A stretch of DNA of 64,000 bases. It comes from Vreelandella alkaliphila (lineage in GTDB: Bacteria > Pseudomonadota > Gammaproteobacteria > Pseudomonadales > Halomonadaceae). Positions 18,107-25,634 of the stretch are shown in pieces. The DNA is taken from positions 186,001-250,000 of the forward strand of contig NZ_JABASV010000003.1 of the NCBI RefSeq assembly GCF_016107625.1. Reading direction: 5' to 3'. The notes under the pieces are model-generated. The model was not told the origin of the DNA. It saw only the letters and a program-made list of their open reading frames with translations, and ran no database searches. The translations under genes were made by a program, and so were the position numbers. How positions within the stretch are numbered: the stretch's first letter is position 1; each line of letters begins with the position of its first letter.

Positions 18107-18930
18107 CTATTTATTAGAAAGGCTCAGGCGATTAAAGCAACCATAGCGCTCCTCAGCTACCCGCCAAACAGTACTTTCCATGGGTCCTTTTTCAAGGTCG
18201 GTGCAAGTGTCAATTCGCATGATGGTGGTGGCTGGGCAGCGCACGCTGAGTTGGCCTTGAGCGTTTCCCCATTGCCACTGCCAGCGTATCAGGCGTTCTT
18301 GCTCACTGCCGCTATCGTCCAGCAGCGCTAGCTGGGGTTGGTGTTGATCCGTGCTTAGTTGTGTACTTAGGTGAGTCAGGGCGGCTAATTCTGCATACTG
18401 TTGGGCGGGGGTGAGTTGTGAGCTGCACTGGCGGCCACCCAGATGGCTGCTTTCCCAGACCTCAAACGGTAGCTGGTGGTCAGCAACCGTTTGAGCCAGC
18501 GCCTTATAGGTTTGGTAGCCGTACTTGGCGCAGCATTTGTCTTTAGTGCCGTGGGTGCAGCAGAGCAGTAGGTCTTTTTCTAGCGGGGCTGTTCCCACTC
18601 TGCCAAGCTGTTGCCTGTTTGCAGAGCGCTTAAAAAGTCTTCTAAGTGATGGCGGGCGATTAGAAAGCGCCGCCGCTCTGGCATCAGAAATACTTGGTGC
18701 TGATGTTTATCCATTCCCAGTTACTGAATCAGGTTAATACGTAGGCCGCTATCGGCAATGTCATCTAGTGTCTGTTTCAGCGTGTCGTTCATGTCGCTGG
18801 CATGGCGCAATTTGCGCAGCCACTTTGCGCGCGGCCAACTGATTAATAGATTGAGTTCGGCATGGGCAGCGCTCCCAGCTAATGGATCACTCTGTTCACG
18901 GCTGAGGTTGGCGCAGAAAGTGTGCTTCAT
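18107..18930 (-). pseudogene. Decayed sucrase/ferredoxin-like (thioredoxin-fold) gene
   Basis: Three consecutive minus-strand pieces make up one protein of about 275 residues. The N-terminal piece (18930-18724) reads MKHTFCANLSREQSDPL..., the usual start of the sucrase/ferredoxin-like family, and ends at an in-frame TAA (18721-18723, CAG TAA). The frame continues through MDKHQHQVFLMPERRRFLIA to about 18600, then needs a one-base shift to enter PLEKDLLLCCTHGTKDKCCA (the family's CTHGxxDxCC cluster) and ESSHLGG, running to the stop at 18107. The family usually binds a [2Fe-2S] cluster. The open piece 18107-18598 may still be translated, but it lacks the first half of the domain. One nonsense change plus one frameshift argue for decay rather than a single sequencing error. 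Confidence 0.8.
18163..18206 (+). repeat. Right copy of 44-bp direct repeat
   Basis: It matches 5393-5436 at 43 of 44 positions. This copy is part of the reading frame of the decayed sucrase/ferredoxin-like gene (encoding TCTDLEKGPMESTVWR), so it is probably the original and the left copy a derived fragment. Confidence 0.9.
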
Positions 18931-19268
18931 AGGGCGATATGTTCAAGAGCCTATGTGTTCAAGAGTGCGTGTTCAAGGGCGTATATATTCATGATCGATC
19001 AAAGAGTTTTAATCAATTGTGTGCTTTTAACGCCATGCTTTTAACCCCATGTTTTTAACACCATAGTGGTTTCGATTTTAATCTTTTATGTATTGCTCTT
19101 TGTGGTGCAGCATATTTTTTGTTGCACCGTTTTGGGATGTCCTTTTAGCCGGAGTAAGTGTTTGGTTGAAATCAACAGAGTTGCTGGTGAAAAATTATTT
19201 CTCTTGACCGTATGAAGGAAAGGCTATAAAGAATAAAATTCCTTGTAATCGTATAGAGGGGAAATAAA
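18931..19268. other. Repeat-bearing spacer before the Lrp-type gene
   Basis: It holds two sets of short degenerate tandem repeats. Three copies of about 15 bases around GTGTTCAAGAG lie at 18939-18980, just upstream of the pseudogene start, and three 14-base copies (GTGCTTTTAACGCC, ATGCTTTTAACCCC, ATGTTTTTAACACC) at 19021-19062. A GGTGCA...TGCACC dyad at 19104-19128 could be an operator for the adjacent Lrp-type regulator. No gene is seen. Confidence 0.5.
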
Positions 19269-19736
19269 TTGCTTATTGATCGGTTTGATTTAAAAATTCT
19301 TGAACAGCTTCAGCGCGATGATAGTCTTTCTATTGCACAGCTTGCAGAAGGGGTTGGTCTCTCTGTTACGCCGTGTTGGCGGCGAATACAAAAGCTGGAA
19401 AAAGACGGAATTATAGAAAAAAGAATTGCCGTACTGAACCCTGAGAAATTGGATCTTAGTCTTACCGTGTTTGTGATGGTTAAAACGGATAAACACAACC
19501 AAGCTTGGCTTGATACATTTCAGGAAACGGTTAAAAACTTTCCTGAGATCGTAGAAGTTAATCGTCTCGCAGGTGAATACGACTACTTACTCAAGGTCAT
19601 TACGCGTAATAACCAATCTTATGACGCCTTTTATAAAAGGCTGATTGCGAAAATAGAGCTCAGTAATGTCACATCGTGCTTCTCAATGGAACAAGTCAAG
19701 AAAACCACCGAGCTCCCCCTCGGCGATCTCTCGTGA
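19269..19736 (+). CDS. Lrp/AsnC-family transcriptional regulator
   Basis: A 155-residue protein with an N-terminal HTH (residues about 5-60: LDxxILEQLQRDDSLSIAQLAEGVGLSVTPCWRRIQKLEKDGII) and a C-terminal RAM/ligand domain (NRLAGEYDYLLKVI). It begins with TTG at 19269, preceded by a strong GAGGGG site. It leads the adjacent cluster and probably controls it in response to an amino-acid-like ligand, as usual for the family. Its end abuts the start of the PLP enzyme gene. Confidence 0.87.
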   Translation: MLIDRFDLKILEQLQRDDSLSIAQLAEGVGLSVTPCWRRIQKLEKDGIIEKRIAVLNPEKLDLSLTVFVMVKTDKHNQAWLDTFQETVKNFPEIVEVNRLAGEYDYLLKVITRNNQSYDAFYKRLIAKIELSNVTSCFSMEQVKKTTELPLGDLS

Positions 19737-19740
19737 GTGG

Positions 19741-21390
19741 ATGGAGCGCCTACAGAGTGGGGTCATTGGAGAAGGGCGCTTGATTCCCGGCCCATTTGGT
19801 GACTGCCCCTTGCTCTATGCCGATTACACGGCATCGGGAAGGGCGTTGGATATAGTAGAGCGGGCAATTCAGGAGGAGGTGTTGCCTCTGTATGCCAATA
19901 CGCATACCGAAACCTCTTACACCGGTAAAATGACCACGCGGCTACGGGAAGCTGCTCGCCAAGCAGTGGCGGAGTCTGTAGGTGCTGATGACGAATATGC
20001 GGTCATTTTTGCTGGTGCTGGTGCTACCGCGGCGATAGATCGTTGCTGTCGCATTCTTGAGTTGACCCATGAGCAAGTGACTTCGAAGGTCTCCAAACCG
20101 GTTGTTTTCGTTGGCCCCTATGAGCATCACTCCAATGACCTGGTATGGCGTGAGTGCGATGTTGATCTGGTACGTACTCCTCTGGATAGCGATGGTCTTG
20201 TTGATTTGGAGGTGCTTGAGCAGCAATTGCGGGCACATGCCGATCGCGACGTTAAAGTCGTGGCGTTTTCGGCAGCTTCCAATGTCACGGGTATTCTGTC
20301 GCCCGTGACCCAGATAGCCAAATTAGCGCACCAATATGGTGGCTTGGCTGTGTTCGACTATGCGGCAAGTGGGCCCTATGTCGCGATCAATATGGCAGGC
20401 AGCGGCCAAGGCGATCATCTGGATGCCGTCTTCCTTTCTCCTCATAAATTTGTCGGTGGGCCTGGGAGTTCCGGCGTGCTGGTGATTCGCAAAGCGGTGT
20501 GCCGCAATGCGAAGCCGTCCATTGCCGGTGGCGGCACGGTATCCTATGTAACTGCCTCCCATCATCGCTATGTTCAGAGTGTCGAGCGTCGGGAGGAAGC
20601 GGGTACGCCTAATATTTTGGGCGATATTCGCGCGGGGTTGGCGTTCCGTATCAAAGCAAAAGTTGGCACTGAGACCATTGAGTTGCGCGAGAAAGAGTTG
20701 GTGGCCATGGCGGTGGCACGCTGGCAAAAAATAGCCAACCTAAACCTGCTTGGCTCACTTAATGCGCCCAGGCTGGCCATCTTCTCGTTCAATGTCACTG
20801 CTGGAGAAAGGGCGATACACCATAACCTCGTGGTTGCCATGTTGAATGACCTATTCGGTATTCAGGCTAGAGGTGGCTGTTCCTGCGCGGGCCCCTATGG
20901 TCATGAACTGCTTTCCATTGATAGTGATACGGCTGCAGCGCATGAAGCGTTAGTCCAAAAAGGTAGAAGCATATATCGCCCAGGTTGGGTAAGACTCGGA
21001 TTTAACTTCTTTTTTAGCAATGAGTCGGCTAACTATGTAATATCAGCGGTCGAGTTTATTGCGCGTTATGCCCCAGTATTAATGAAACTTTACTCTGTGG
21101 ATGAACATAGTGGTGTTTGGGTTGCCCAGCGCCCTGATGCGTCAGCTCAATCCGAAGAGTCAGTAACGCCATGCCTATTGGATACGCTTTTCACTAAGGA
21201 TGCATCTGTTGGAACAGCTGACGAGGCCACAGTACTTGATTGCTTTGCCAGAGCGCTTGAATTGGTTGAACTGGCGAAAGCCTTGCCTTTACCCGCTAAT
21301 CGCCATGCTGAAGATGTAGCCGTTCGTTGGTTCTGGTGGCCCCATGAAGCCGAACAGGCCATGCAGACACAAGCCGAGATGATGCCATGA
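19741..21390 (+). CDS. Class V aminotransferase-fold PLP enzyme (cysteine desulfurase-like)
   Basis: About 549 residues. It shows the NifS/CsdA-like fold: ADYTASGRAL and YANTHTETSYTGKMT (N-terminal), FAGAGATAAID, the PLP-binding region VFDYAASGPYV and the Schiff-base lysine Lys236 (LSPHKFVGGPGSSGVL). Further on, ARGGCSCAGPYGHELL carries a cysteine where desulfurases have the persulfide loop. The protein is longer than IscS/SufS (about 400) by a C-terminal extension of about 130 residues with no recognised domain. The reaction is unknown: C-S lyase/desulfurase, transaminase or beta-elimination are all possible. ATG 19741 fits family starts; ATG 19666, inside the lrp gene, would give 574 residues. 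It overlaps the flavoprotein gene by ATGA. Confidence 0.8.
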   Translation: MERLQSGVIGEGRLIPGPFGDCPLLYADYTASGRALDIVERAIQEEVLPLYANTHTETSYTGKMTTRLREAARQAVAESVGADDEYAVIFAGAGATAAIDRCCRILELTHEQVTSKVSKPVVFVGPYEHHSNDLVWRECDVDLVRTPLDSDGLVDLEVLEQQLRAHADRDVKVVAFSAASNVTGILSPVTQIAKLAHQYGGLAVFDYAASGPYVAINMAGSGQGDHLDAVFLSPHKFVGGPGSSGVLVIRKAVCRNAKPSIAGGGTVSYVTASHHRYVQSVERREEAGTPNILGDIRAGLAFRIKAKVGTETIELREKELVAMAVARWQKIANLNLLGSLNAPRLAIFSFNVTAGERAIHHNLVVAMLNDLFGIQARGGCSCAGPYGHELLSIDSDTAAAHEALVQKGRSIYRPGWVRLGFNFFFSNESANYVISAVEFIARYAPVLMKLYSVDEHSGVWVAQRPDASAQSEESVTPCLLDTLFTKDASVGTADEATVLDCFARALELVELAKALPLPANRHAEDVAVRWFWWPHEAEQAMQTQAEMMP

Positions 21391-22841
21391 CCCTCACTCC
21401 CTCTTTGGCCGGTGCCGGCCTTGAAGCCTTGAATGCACGTGTGAAGCACGACCTCGCCTGTCTGAACCTGCCACCTGCTAATTGGGTTCCCCCATTAGAG
21501 AGAGAGGATGGGCGGCACGTTTACGATGTCGTGATTGTGGGGGGTGGTCAGTGCGGTTTAGTGGCGGCTTTCGCGCTACTGTCGGGAGGCATCTCCAATA
21601 TCCGTATTTTTGATCGCAACCCGGCGGGTAAAGAAGGGCCCTGGATGAACTATGCCCGCATGGAGACACTGCGTTCGCCGAAAACATTACCAGGACCCAG
21701 CTATGGGTTTGCCTCACTGACCTTCCGGGCTTGGTATGAGGCGCAGTTTGGCACCGAGGCTTGGGAAATTCTTGACAAGATTCCGCGACCTACCTGGATG
21801 GAATACCTTTGCTGGTACCGTGAAGTTCTCAACCTGCCGGTCGAAAATAGTGTCAAGGTTGAGCATGTTAAGCCCGAGGGAGAGCTACTCAGTCTTGAGC
21901 TTTCTGGCCCAGGCGCGACGGCTGAACGTGTTCTAACACGTAAACTGATTATGGCGACTGGCCGTGAAGGTACCGGTGCCCCCAAGATTCCCGATTTCGT
22001 TGCTGGTTTGCCGGCGTCTAGCTGGGCGCACACGGCGGACGATATCGATTTTACTGCCCTTAAAGGTAAGCGTGTGGTCGTGGTGGGGGTAGGCGCCTCG
22101 GCGATTGATAATGCTGCTGAGGCGCTGGAGCATGGAGCCAGCGAGGTTCGCTTCCTGATTCGCCGTCAGCAGATGCCGACAATCAACAAAATGATGGGTA
22201 TTGGCTCCTATGGCTTTACTCATGGCTACGCAACACTGCCGGATGAGTGGCGCTGGCGCATTATGCACTACTCTTTTATCACCCAGACGCCGCCTCCTCG
22301 TGGCTCGACGTTGCGCGTCAGCCGCCATGAGAATGCTTATTTTCACTTTGGTTGTGGCATTGAAAATATTCGAGTTGAAGGGGCGGAAGTGGTGATCACG
22401 ACCCAGCAGGGCAAACAGGTTCGCTGCGACTTTCTGATTCTGGGAACTGGGTTTGAAGTTGACCCACTGGCTCGTACCGAGCTGGCAGGGTATGCCGATC
22501 GTATTCTGCTGTGGCGTGATCGATATCAGCCACCCACCGAGCTTCAGCACGAAGAGCTGGGCAATTTTCCTTACGTAGATCGCGACTTTGCCTTCCAGGA
22601 GCGAGAGCCAGGAGCGGCCCCCTGGCTGCGTAATATCCACTGCTTCAACTATGGTGCCTCTATTAGTTTAGGCAAAGTCAGCGGTGACATTCCTGGGATC
22701 AGCGAAGGAGCTAGCTGGCTGGCAGGCGCAATTGCAGCAGGCTTTTATCGAGAAGACATTGAGCGCCACTGGCAGCTACTCGAACACTACGACTCTCCGG
22801 AACTACTGGGGGATGAGTGGGAGCCTTCCCCATTGCCTTGA
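21387..22841 (+). CDS. FAD/NAD(P)-binding flavin monooxygenase-like protein
   Basis: A 484-residue flavoprotein with two dinucleotide-binding motifs: FAD site GGGQCG (residues about 52-57, after VYDVVIVG) and NADPH site VVVVGVGASAIDNA (about 230). FLILGTGFEVDP near residue 355 is the ATG-like motif of class B flavoprotein monooxygenases and N-hydroxylases. The PWMNYARMETLRSPK segment follows the first fold. It probably hydroxylates a nitrogen or sulfur or performs a Baeyer-Villiger-type oxidation on the compound imported by the downstream TRAP system (inference). It is translationally coupled (ATGA) to the PLP enzyme, which argues that the two act in sequence. Confidence 0.82.
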   Translation: MTLTPSLAGAGLEALNARVKHDLACLNLPPANWVPPLEREDGRHVYDVVIVGGGQCGLVAAFALLSGGISNIRIFDRNPAGKEGPWMNYARMETLRSPKTLPGPSYGFASLTFRAWYEAQFGTEAWEILDKIPRPTWMEYLCWYREVLNLPVENSVKVEHVKPEGELLSLELSGPGATAERVLTRKLIMATGREGTGAPKIPDFVAGLPASSWAHTADDIDFTALKGKRVVVVGVGASAIDNAAEALEHGASEVRFLIRRQQMPTINKMMGIGSYGFTHGYATLPDEWRWRIMHYSFITQTPPPRGSTLRVSRHENAYFHFGCGIENIRVEGAEVVITTQQGKQVRCDFLILGTGFEVDPLARTELAGYADRILLWRDRYQPPTELQHEELGNFPYVDRDFAFQEREPGAAPWLRNIHCFNYGASISLGKVSGDIPGISEGASWLAGAIAAGFYREDIERHWQLLEHYDSPELLGDEWEPSPLP

Positions 22842-22889
22842 ATGCGTAGCGCTAACGTCGTCTTTGTATTGCAATGTTAAGGAACCGAA

Positions 22890-23384
22890 ATGTCACATGT
22901 ACTTGAAACAGCCGCTGGCGTGCCCAGCAGCGGCCCGCTGGCCGAAGCCCTGACCATGCGCGGCAAATTGATGGAGCTGACACAAGCATCCTATGAAGCT
23001 GCACTGCTACCCAATGATGCCGGGAACCTGCCTGCCAGCTTAAGAGCGGCGTTGGCATGTCGTATGGCGAGAATTTGCCAGCAAGCAGGGCTGACACAGC
23101 ACTATGCTGATTTGCTTGCCGGGTATGGCGATGATGCGGATCCTTACCAACTAGCCCTTCCGGGACAAATGCCGCCAGCAGATGAGCAGCGTTTGGTTGC
23201 GATGGTGGATTACGTTGACTTAGTCACCGAACGGCCGCGAGATGCCAGCGAAGCAACAATCGGTTCGCTACGTGCCGCAGGCATTGATGAAGCAGATATT
23301 GTCCGCTTAGCCGGGCTGGTTGCTTTCGTTAACTACCAGCTACGCGTTGCTGCTGTGCTGAGTGTGATGGGGAAAAGCCAATGA
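22890..23384 (+). CDS. CMD/AhpD-fold protein without CxxC motif
   Basis: A 164-residue, mostly helical protein. The pattern LRAALACRMARICQQAGLTQHYADLL and the C-terminal LRAAGIDEADIVRLAGLVAFVNYQLRVA match carboxymuconolactone-decarboxylase-fold proteins of the type paired with an AhpD-like partner (I recall the CMD-domain family defined as TIGR04029). The CxxCxxxH redox site of AhpD is absent, so it may be a structural or substrate-binding subunit. It has a good RBS (AAGGAACC) and overlaps the next gene by ATGA. Confidence 0.72.
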   Translation: MSHVLETAAGVPSSGPLAEALTMRGKLMELTQASYEAALLPNDAGNLPASLRAALACRMARICQQAGLTQHYADLLAGYGDDADPYQLALPGQMPPADEQRLVAMVDYVDLVTERPRDASEATIGSLRAAGIDEADIVRLAGLVAFVNYQLRVAAVLSVMGKSQ

Positions 23385-23959
23385 GTCGTGTCATTCACAA
23401 GTTCACCACCCGGGTACCCACGTGGCGTCCCCATATCACCCCGATTGATTTTGATCAGGCGACGCCTGCTCAACGGGAAGCGCTGAAAGAAACGCCTTCC
23501 AACACCAAAATTTCCGACTATGTATTGGTGTTGGCGCATGATCCTGAGCCGCTGCGTATTCGCACGTCTCTATTTAACGGCATCATGTATGACAAGGGTG
23601 GTTTATCCCGTGAAGAGCGGGAACTGGGAGCGGTGGCAGCATCGGTCGTCAACCGCTGTATCTACTGCGCGGCTGTGCATGCTCAGCGTTATAACAACTT
23701 GACGCGTGATGAGCGGGTGATGCAGGAGATCTTCTTCAATGGCGAAAAGGCGGATATCGATGCACGTCAACGTGCCATCCTTAAGTTCGGCATGCGGCTC
23801 TCTGAGTGTCCTCCCCAAGTAACCGAAGATGATATTGCCAGCCTACGTGAAGCGGGGCTGGATGATCAGGAAATTTTGGATCTTACCCTCTCAACCACTC
23901 TATTTGGCTGGGCAAACCGGCTTATGCATACCCTTGGTGAACCTGTATCGGGAGCATAG
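23381..23959 (+). CDS. AhpD-like alkylhydroperoxidase-domain protein with CxxCxxxH site
   Basis: A 192-residue protein of the AhpD/CMD peroxidase-related group. The redox site is intact: Glu81, Cys93-Ile-Tyr-Cys96 and His100 in CIYCAAVHAQ, following ELGAVAASVVNR. The second half repeats the helical pattern (LREAGLDDQEILDLTLSTTLFGWANRL). It probably works as a thiol-dependent peroxidase or reductase on a product of the flavoprotein, or protects against peroxide leaked from it (inference). The ATGA overlap with the Cys-free partner suggests a two-subunit complex. It resembles the alkylhydroperoxidase-domain family I recall as TIGR04030. Confidence 0.78.
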   Translation: MSRVIHKFTTRVPTWRPHITPIDFDQATPAQREALKETPSNTKISDYVLVLAHDPEPLRIRTSLFNGIMYDKGGLSREERELGAVAASVVNRCIYCAAVHAQRYNNLTRDERVMQEIFFNGEKADIDARQRAILKFGMRLSECPPQVTEDDIASLREAGLDDQEILDLTLSTTLFGWANRLMHTLGEPVSGA

Positions 23960-24064
23960 CTTAAACAAGCACCCGCTTTTTAAAACGTTGGCACATCCCT
24001 GGCGAGTATCTATCGGCAGCTAGTACCTATAGGCAGTTAGTACATAAATAAGAGGAACGTCCCC

Positions 24065-25051
24065 ATGACAAAACGTACGTTTTCGCGCTTGGCTCTGGCA
24101 GCCGCAACTTCCATGCTTTTTATTTCTCCTGCTATGGCAGAAACCTTACGCCTGGGCACGGTAGTAAGTGCTCCTCACCCATGGATTGATGCTGCTGAAG
24201 CGTTTAAAGCCGAAGTAGCAGAAGCGACCGATGGGCGTATCGATGTACAGATTTTCCCAGGTGGCCAATTAGGTAATGACCAGACAATGGTTGATGAGAT
24301 TCGTATCGGTACCACCGATATGATCATTGGCGGTGTGATGAATATTTCGCCGTATACCCCTGAGTTTGAAATTTTCAGTCTTAATTATCTGTTTGAAGAT
24401 ATGGATAAATTCCGGGCTGCCACCTCTCCCGACTCGCCCGTGTTTGACTACTTCGCTAACGCTATGCAGGAGTCAGGCGTAGGCTTGAAGTTGTTGAGCC
24501 TGACAGGAGGTGGAACGCGCAATTTAAGTACCAATACCGGACCTGTCACCCAGCCTTCGGATCTGCAAGGTATCAAGATGCGTGTGACTGGTTCCCGCCT
24601 GGATGCTGATATGTGGCAATCAGTCGGTGCGTTGACGACATCGCTACCATGGACAGAAATCTACACTGGCCTGCAAACCGGCGTAGTGGGGGCCTTCGAG
24701 AGCACCATCAGTGGTTATTACTCAAGCCGCCTTTATGAAGTAGCTCCTTATCATGCCAAAACCGAACACCAGGTGATGATGAGCCATATTTCCATCAGTG
24801 AGAACCGCTTTAACCGCTTCTCGGAAGAGGATCAGGCCATCATTCTCAATGCGGCCCAGAATGCGGGTGAGTTCGGCACTGAAAAAGGAGTGGAGTACGA
24901 TGCGGAGTTTATTCAGGAATTCGAGGAGCTAGGTGTAACGGTGACCGAAGTCGACAAGCAGGCCTTCATTGATGCGGTCGTTCCTCTGCATGACGAGTTT
25001 GCTGAGGAACGTGGTTTGACTGAGCTGCTTGACACGATTCGCAACCTGTAA
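24065..25051 (+). CDS. TRAP transporter substrate-binding protein (DctP type), second system
   Basis: A 328-residue periplasmic protein with a signal peptide ending SPAMA-ETLRLG. DctP hallmarks are FPGGQLGNDQTMVDEIRIGTTDMI, LQGIKMRVTGSRLDADMWQSVGALTTSLPWTEIYTGLQTGVVGAFES with the conserved carboxylate-binding Arg in MRVTG, and a C-terminal helix. The ligand is probably a carboxylate handled by the upstream PLP, flavin and CMD genes. The start is ATG 24065 with AGAGGA upstream, about 105 bases after the AhpD-like gene. Confidence 0.9.
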   Translation: MTKRTFSRLALAAATSMLFISPAMAETLRLGTVVSAPHPWIDAAEAFKAEVAEATDGRIDVQIFPGGQLGNDQTMVDEIRIGTTDMIIGGVMNISPYTPEFEIFSLNYLFEDMDKFRAATSPDSPVFDYFANAMQESGVGLKLLSLTGGGTRNLSTNTGPVTQPSDLQGIKMRVTGSRLDADMWQSVGALTTSLPWTEIYTGLQTGVVGAFESTISGYYSSRLYEVAPYHAKTEHQVMMSHISISENRFNRFSEEDQAIILNAAQNAGEFGTEKGVEYDAEFIQEFEELGVTVTEVDKQAFIDAVVPLHDEFAEERGLTELLDTIRNL

Positions 25052-25127
25052 ACCGCGATCCATCAGCGCTTTGGCGTGCTGTTTTGTGTTTCATCAGCAA
25101 GCAGTGCGCCAATGTAAGGGCAGAAAA

Positions 25128-25634
25128 ATGCGGAAAATAAACGATCTGTTGGAGAAACTCCTGACATTTATCGCGGGCTCGCTGTTTGCAGCCTTTATCC
25201 TAACGGTGCTCTATCAGGTGGTGGCACGTAACTACCTGAAAATATCAGTATCGTGGACCGATGAAGTTGCTATGGCTTGTTTCATTTGGGCGGTCTTTAT
25301 TGGCGCGGCCATTGCACTGCGTAAGCGTAGGCACTATGTGGTGGACGTGTTCCCTCCAAGCTTTGTTATTACTCAGCGCGTATTACGCTTATTCGGTAGC
25401 CTCGCCTGTCTGCCCGTGATCTATGTACTGATTGTGCACGGTAATGTACTGGTGGATATGGGCTGGAACCGACGCTCGGTAGCCTTAGGTACGCCCATGG
25501 CCTATGTGTTCGCCGCGATCCCCGTAGCAGGTATCTCCATGTTGCTATTTTCTATTGAGACTATTCGCGATGATATCGCTAAGCTGCGTGCTGGTAGAGA
25601 TGCGGCCAGTGGTGGAGAGGCCCCCGAATCATGA
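25128..25634 (+). CDS. TRAP transporter small permease (DctQ type), second system
   Basis: About 168 residues with four membrane helices: LTFIAGSLFAAFILTVLYQVVARNYL, then the typical VSWTDEVAMACFIWAVFIGAAIALRKRRHYVVD signature of DctQ proteins. ATG 25128 follows AAGGG at good spacing; the frame is open further upstream to 25029 but that part overlaps the dctP end and has no family likeness. The stop overlaps the dctM start by ATGA. Confidence 0.88.
   Translation: MRKINDLLEKLLTFIAGSLFAAFILTVLYQVVARNYLKISVSWTDEVAMACFIWAVFIGAAIALRKRRHYVVDVFPPSFVITQRVLRLFGSLACLPVIYVLIVHGNVLVDMGWNRRSVALGTPMAYVFAAIPVAGISMLLFSIETIRDDIAKLRAGRDAASGGEAPES

Noticed and set aside
21933..22640. A 235-codon minus-strand ORF inside the flavoprotein gene.
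   Set aside because: It is fully antisense to a gene with clear FAD and NADPH motifs, and its translation shows no domain.
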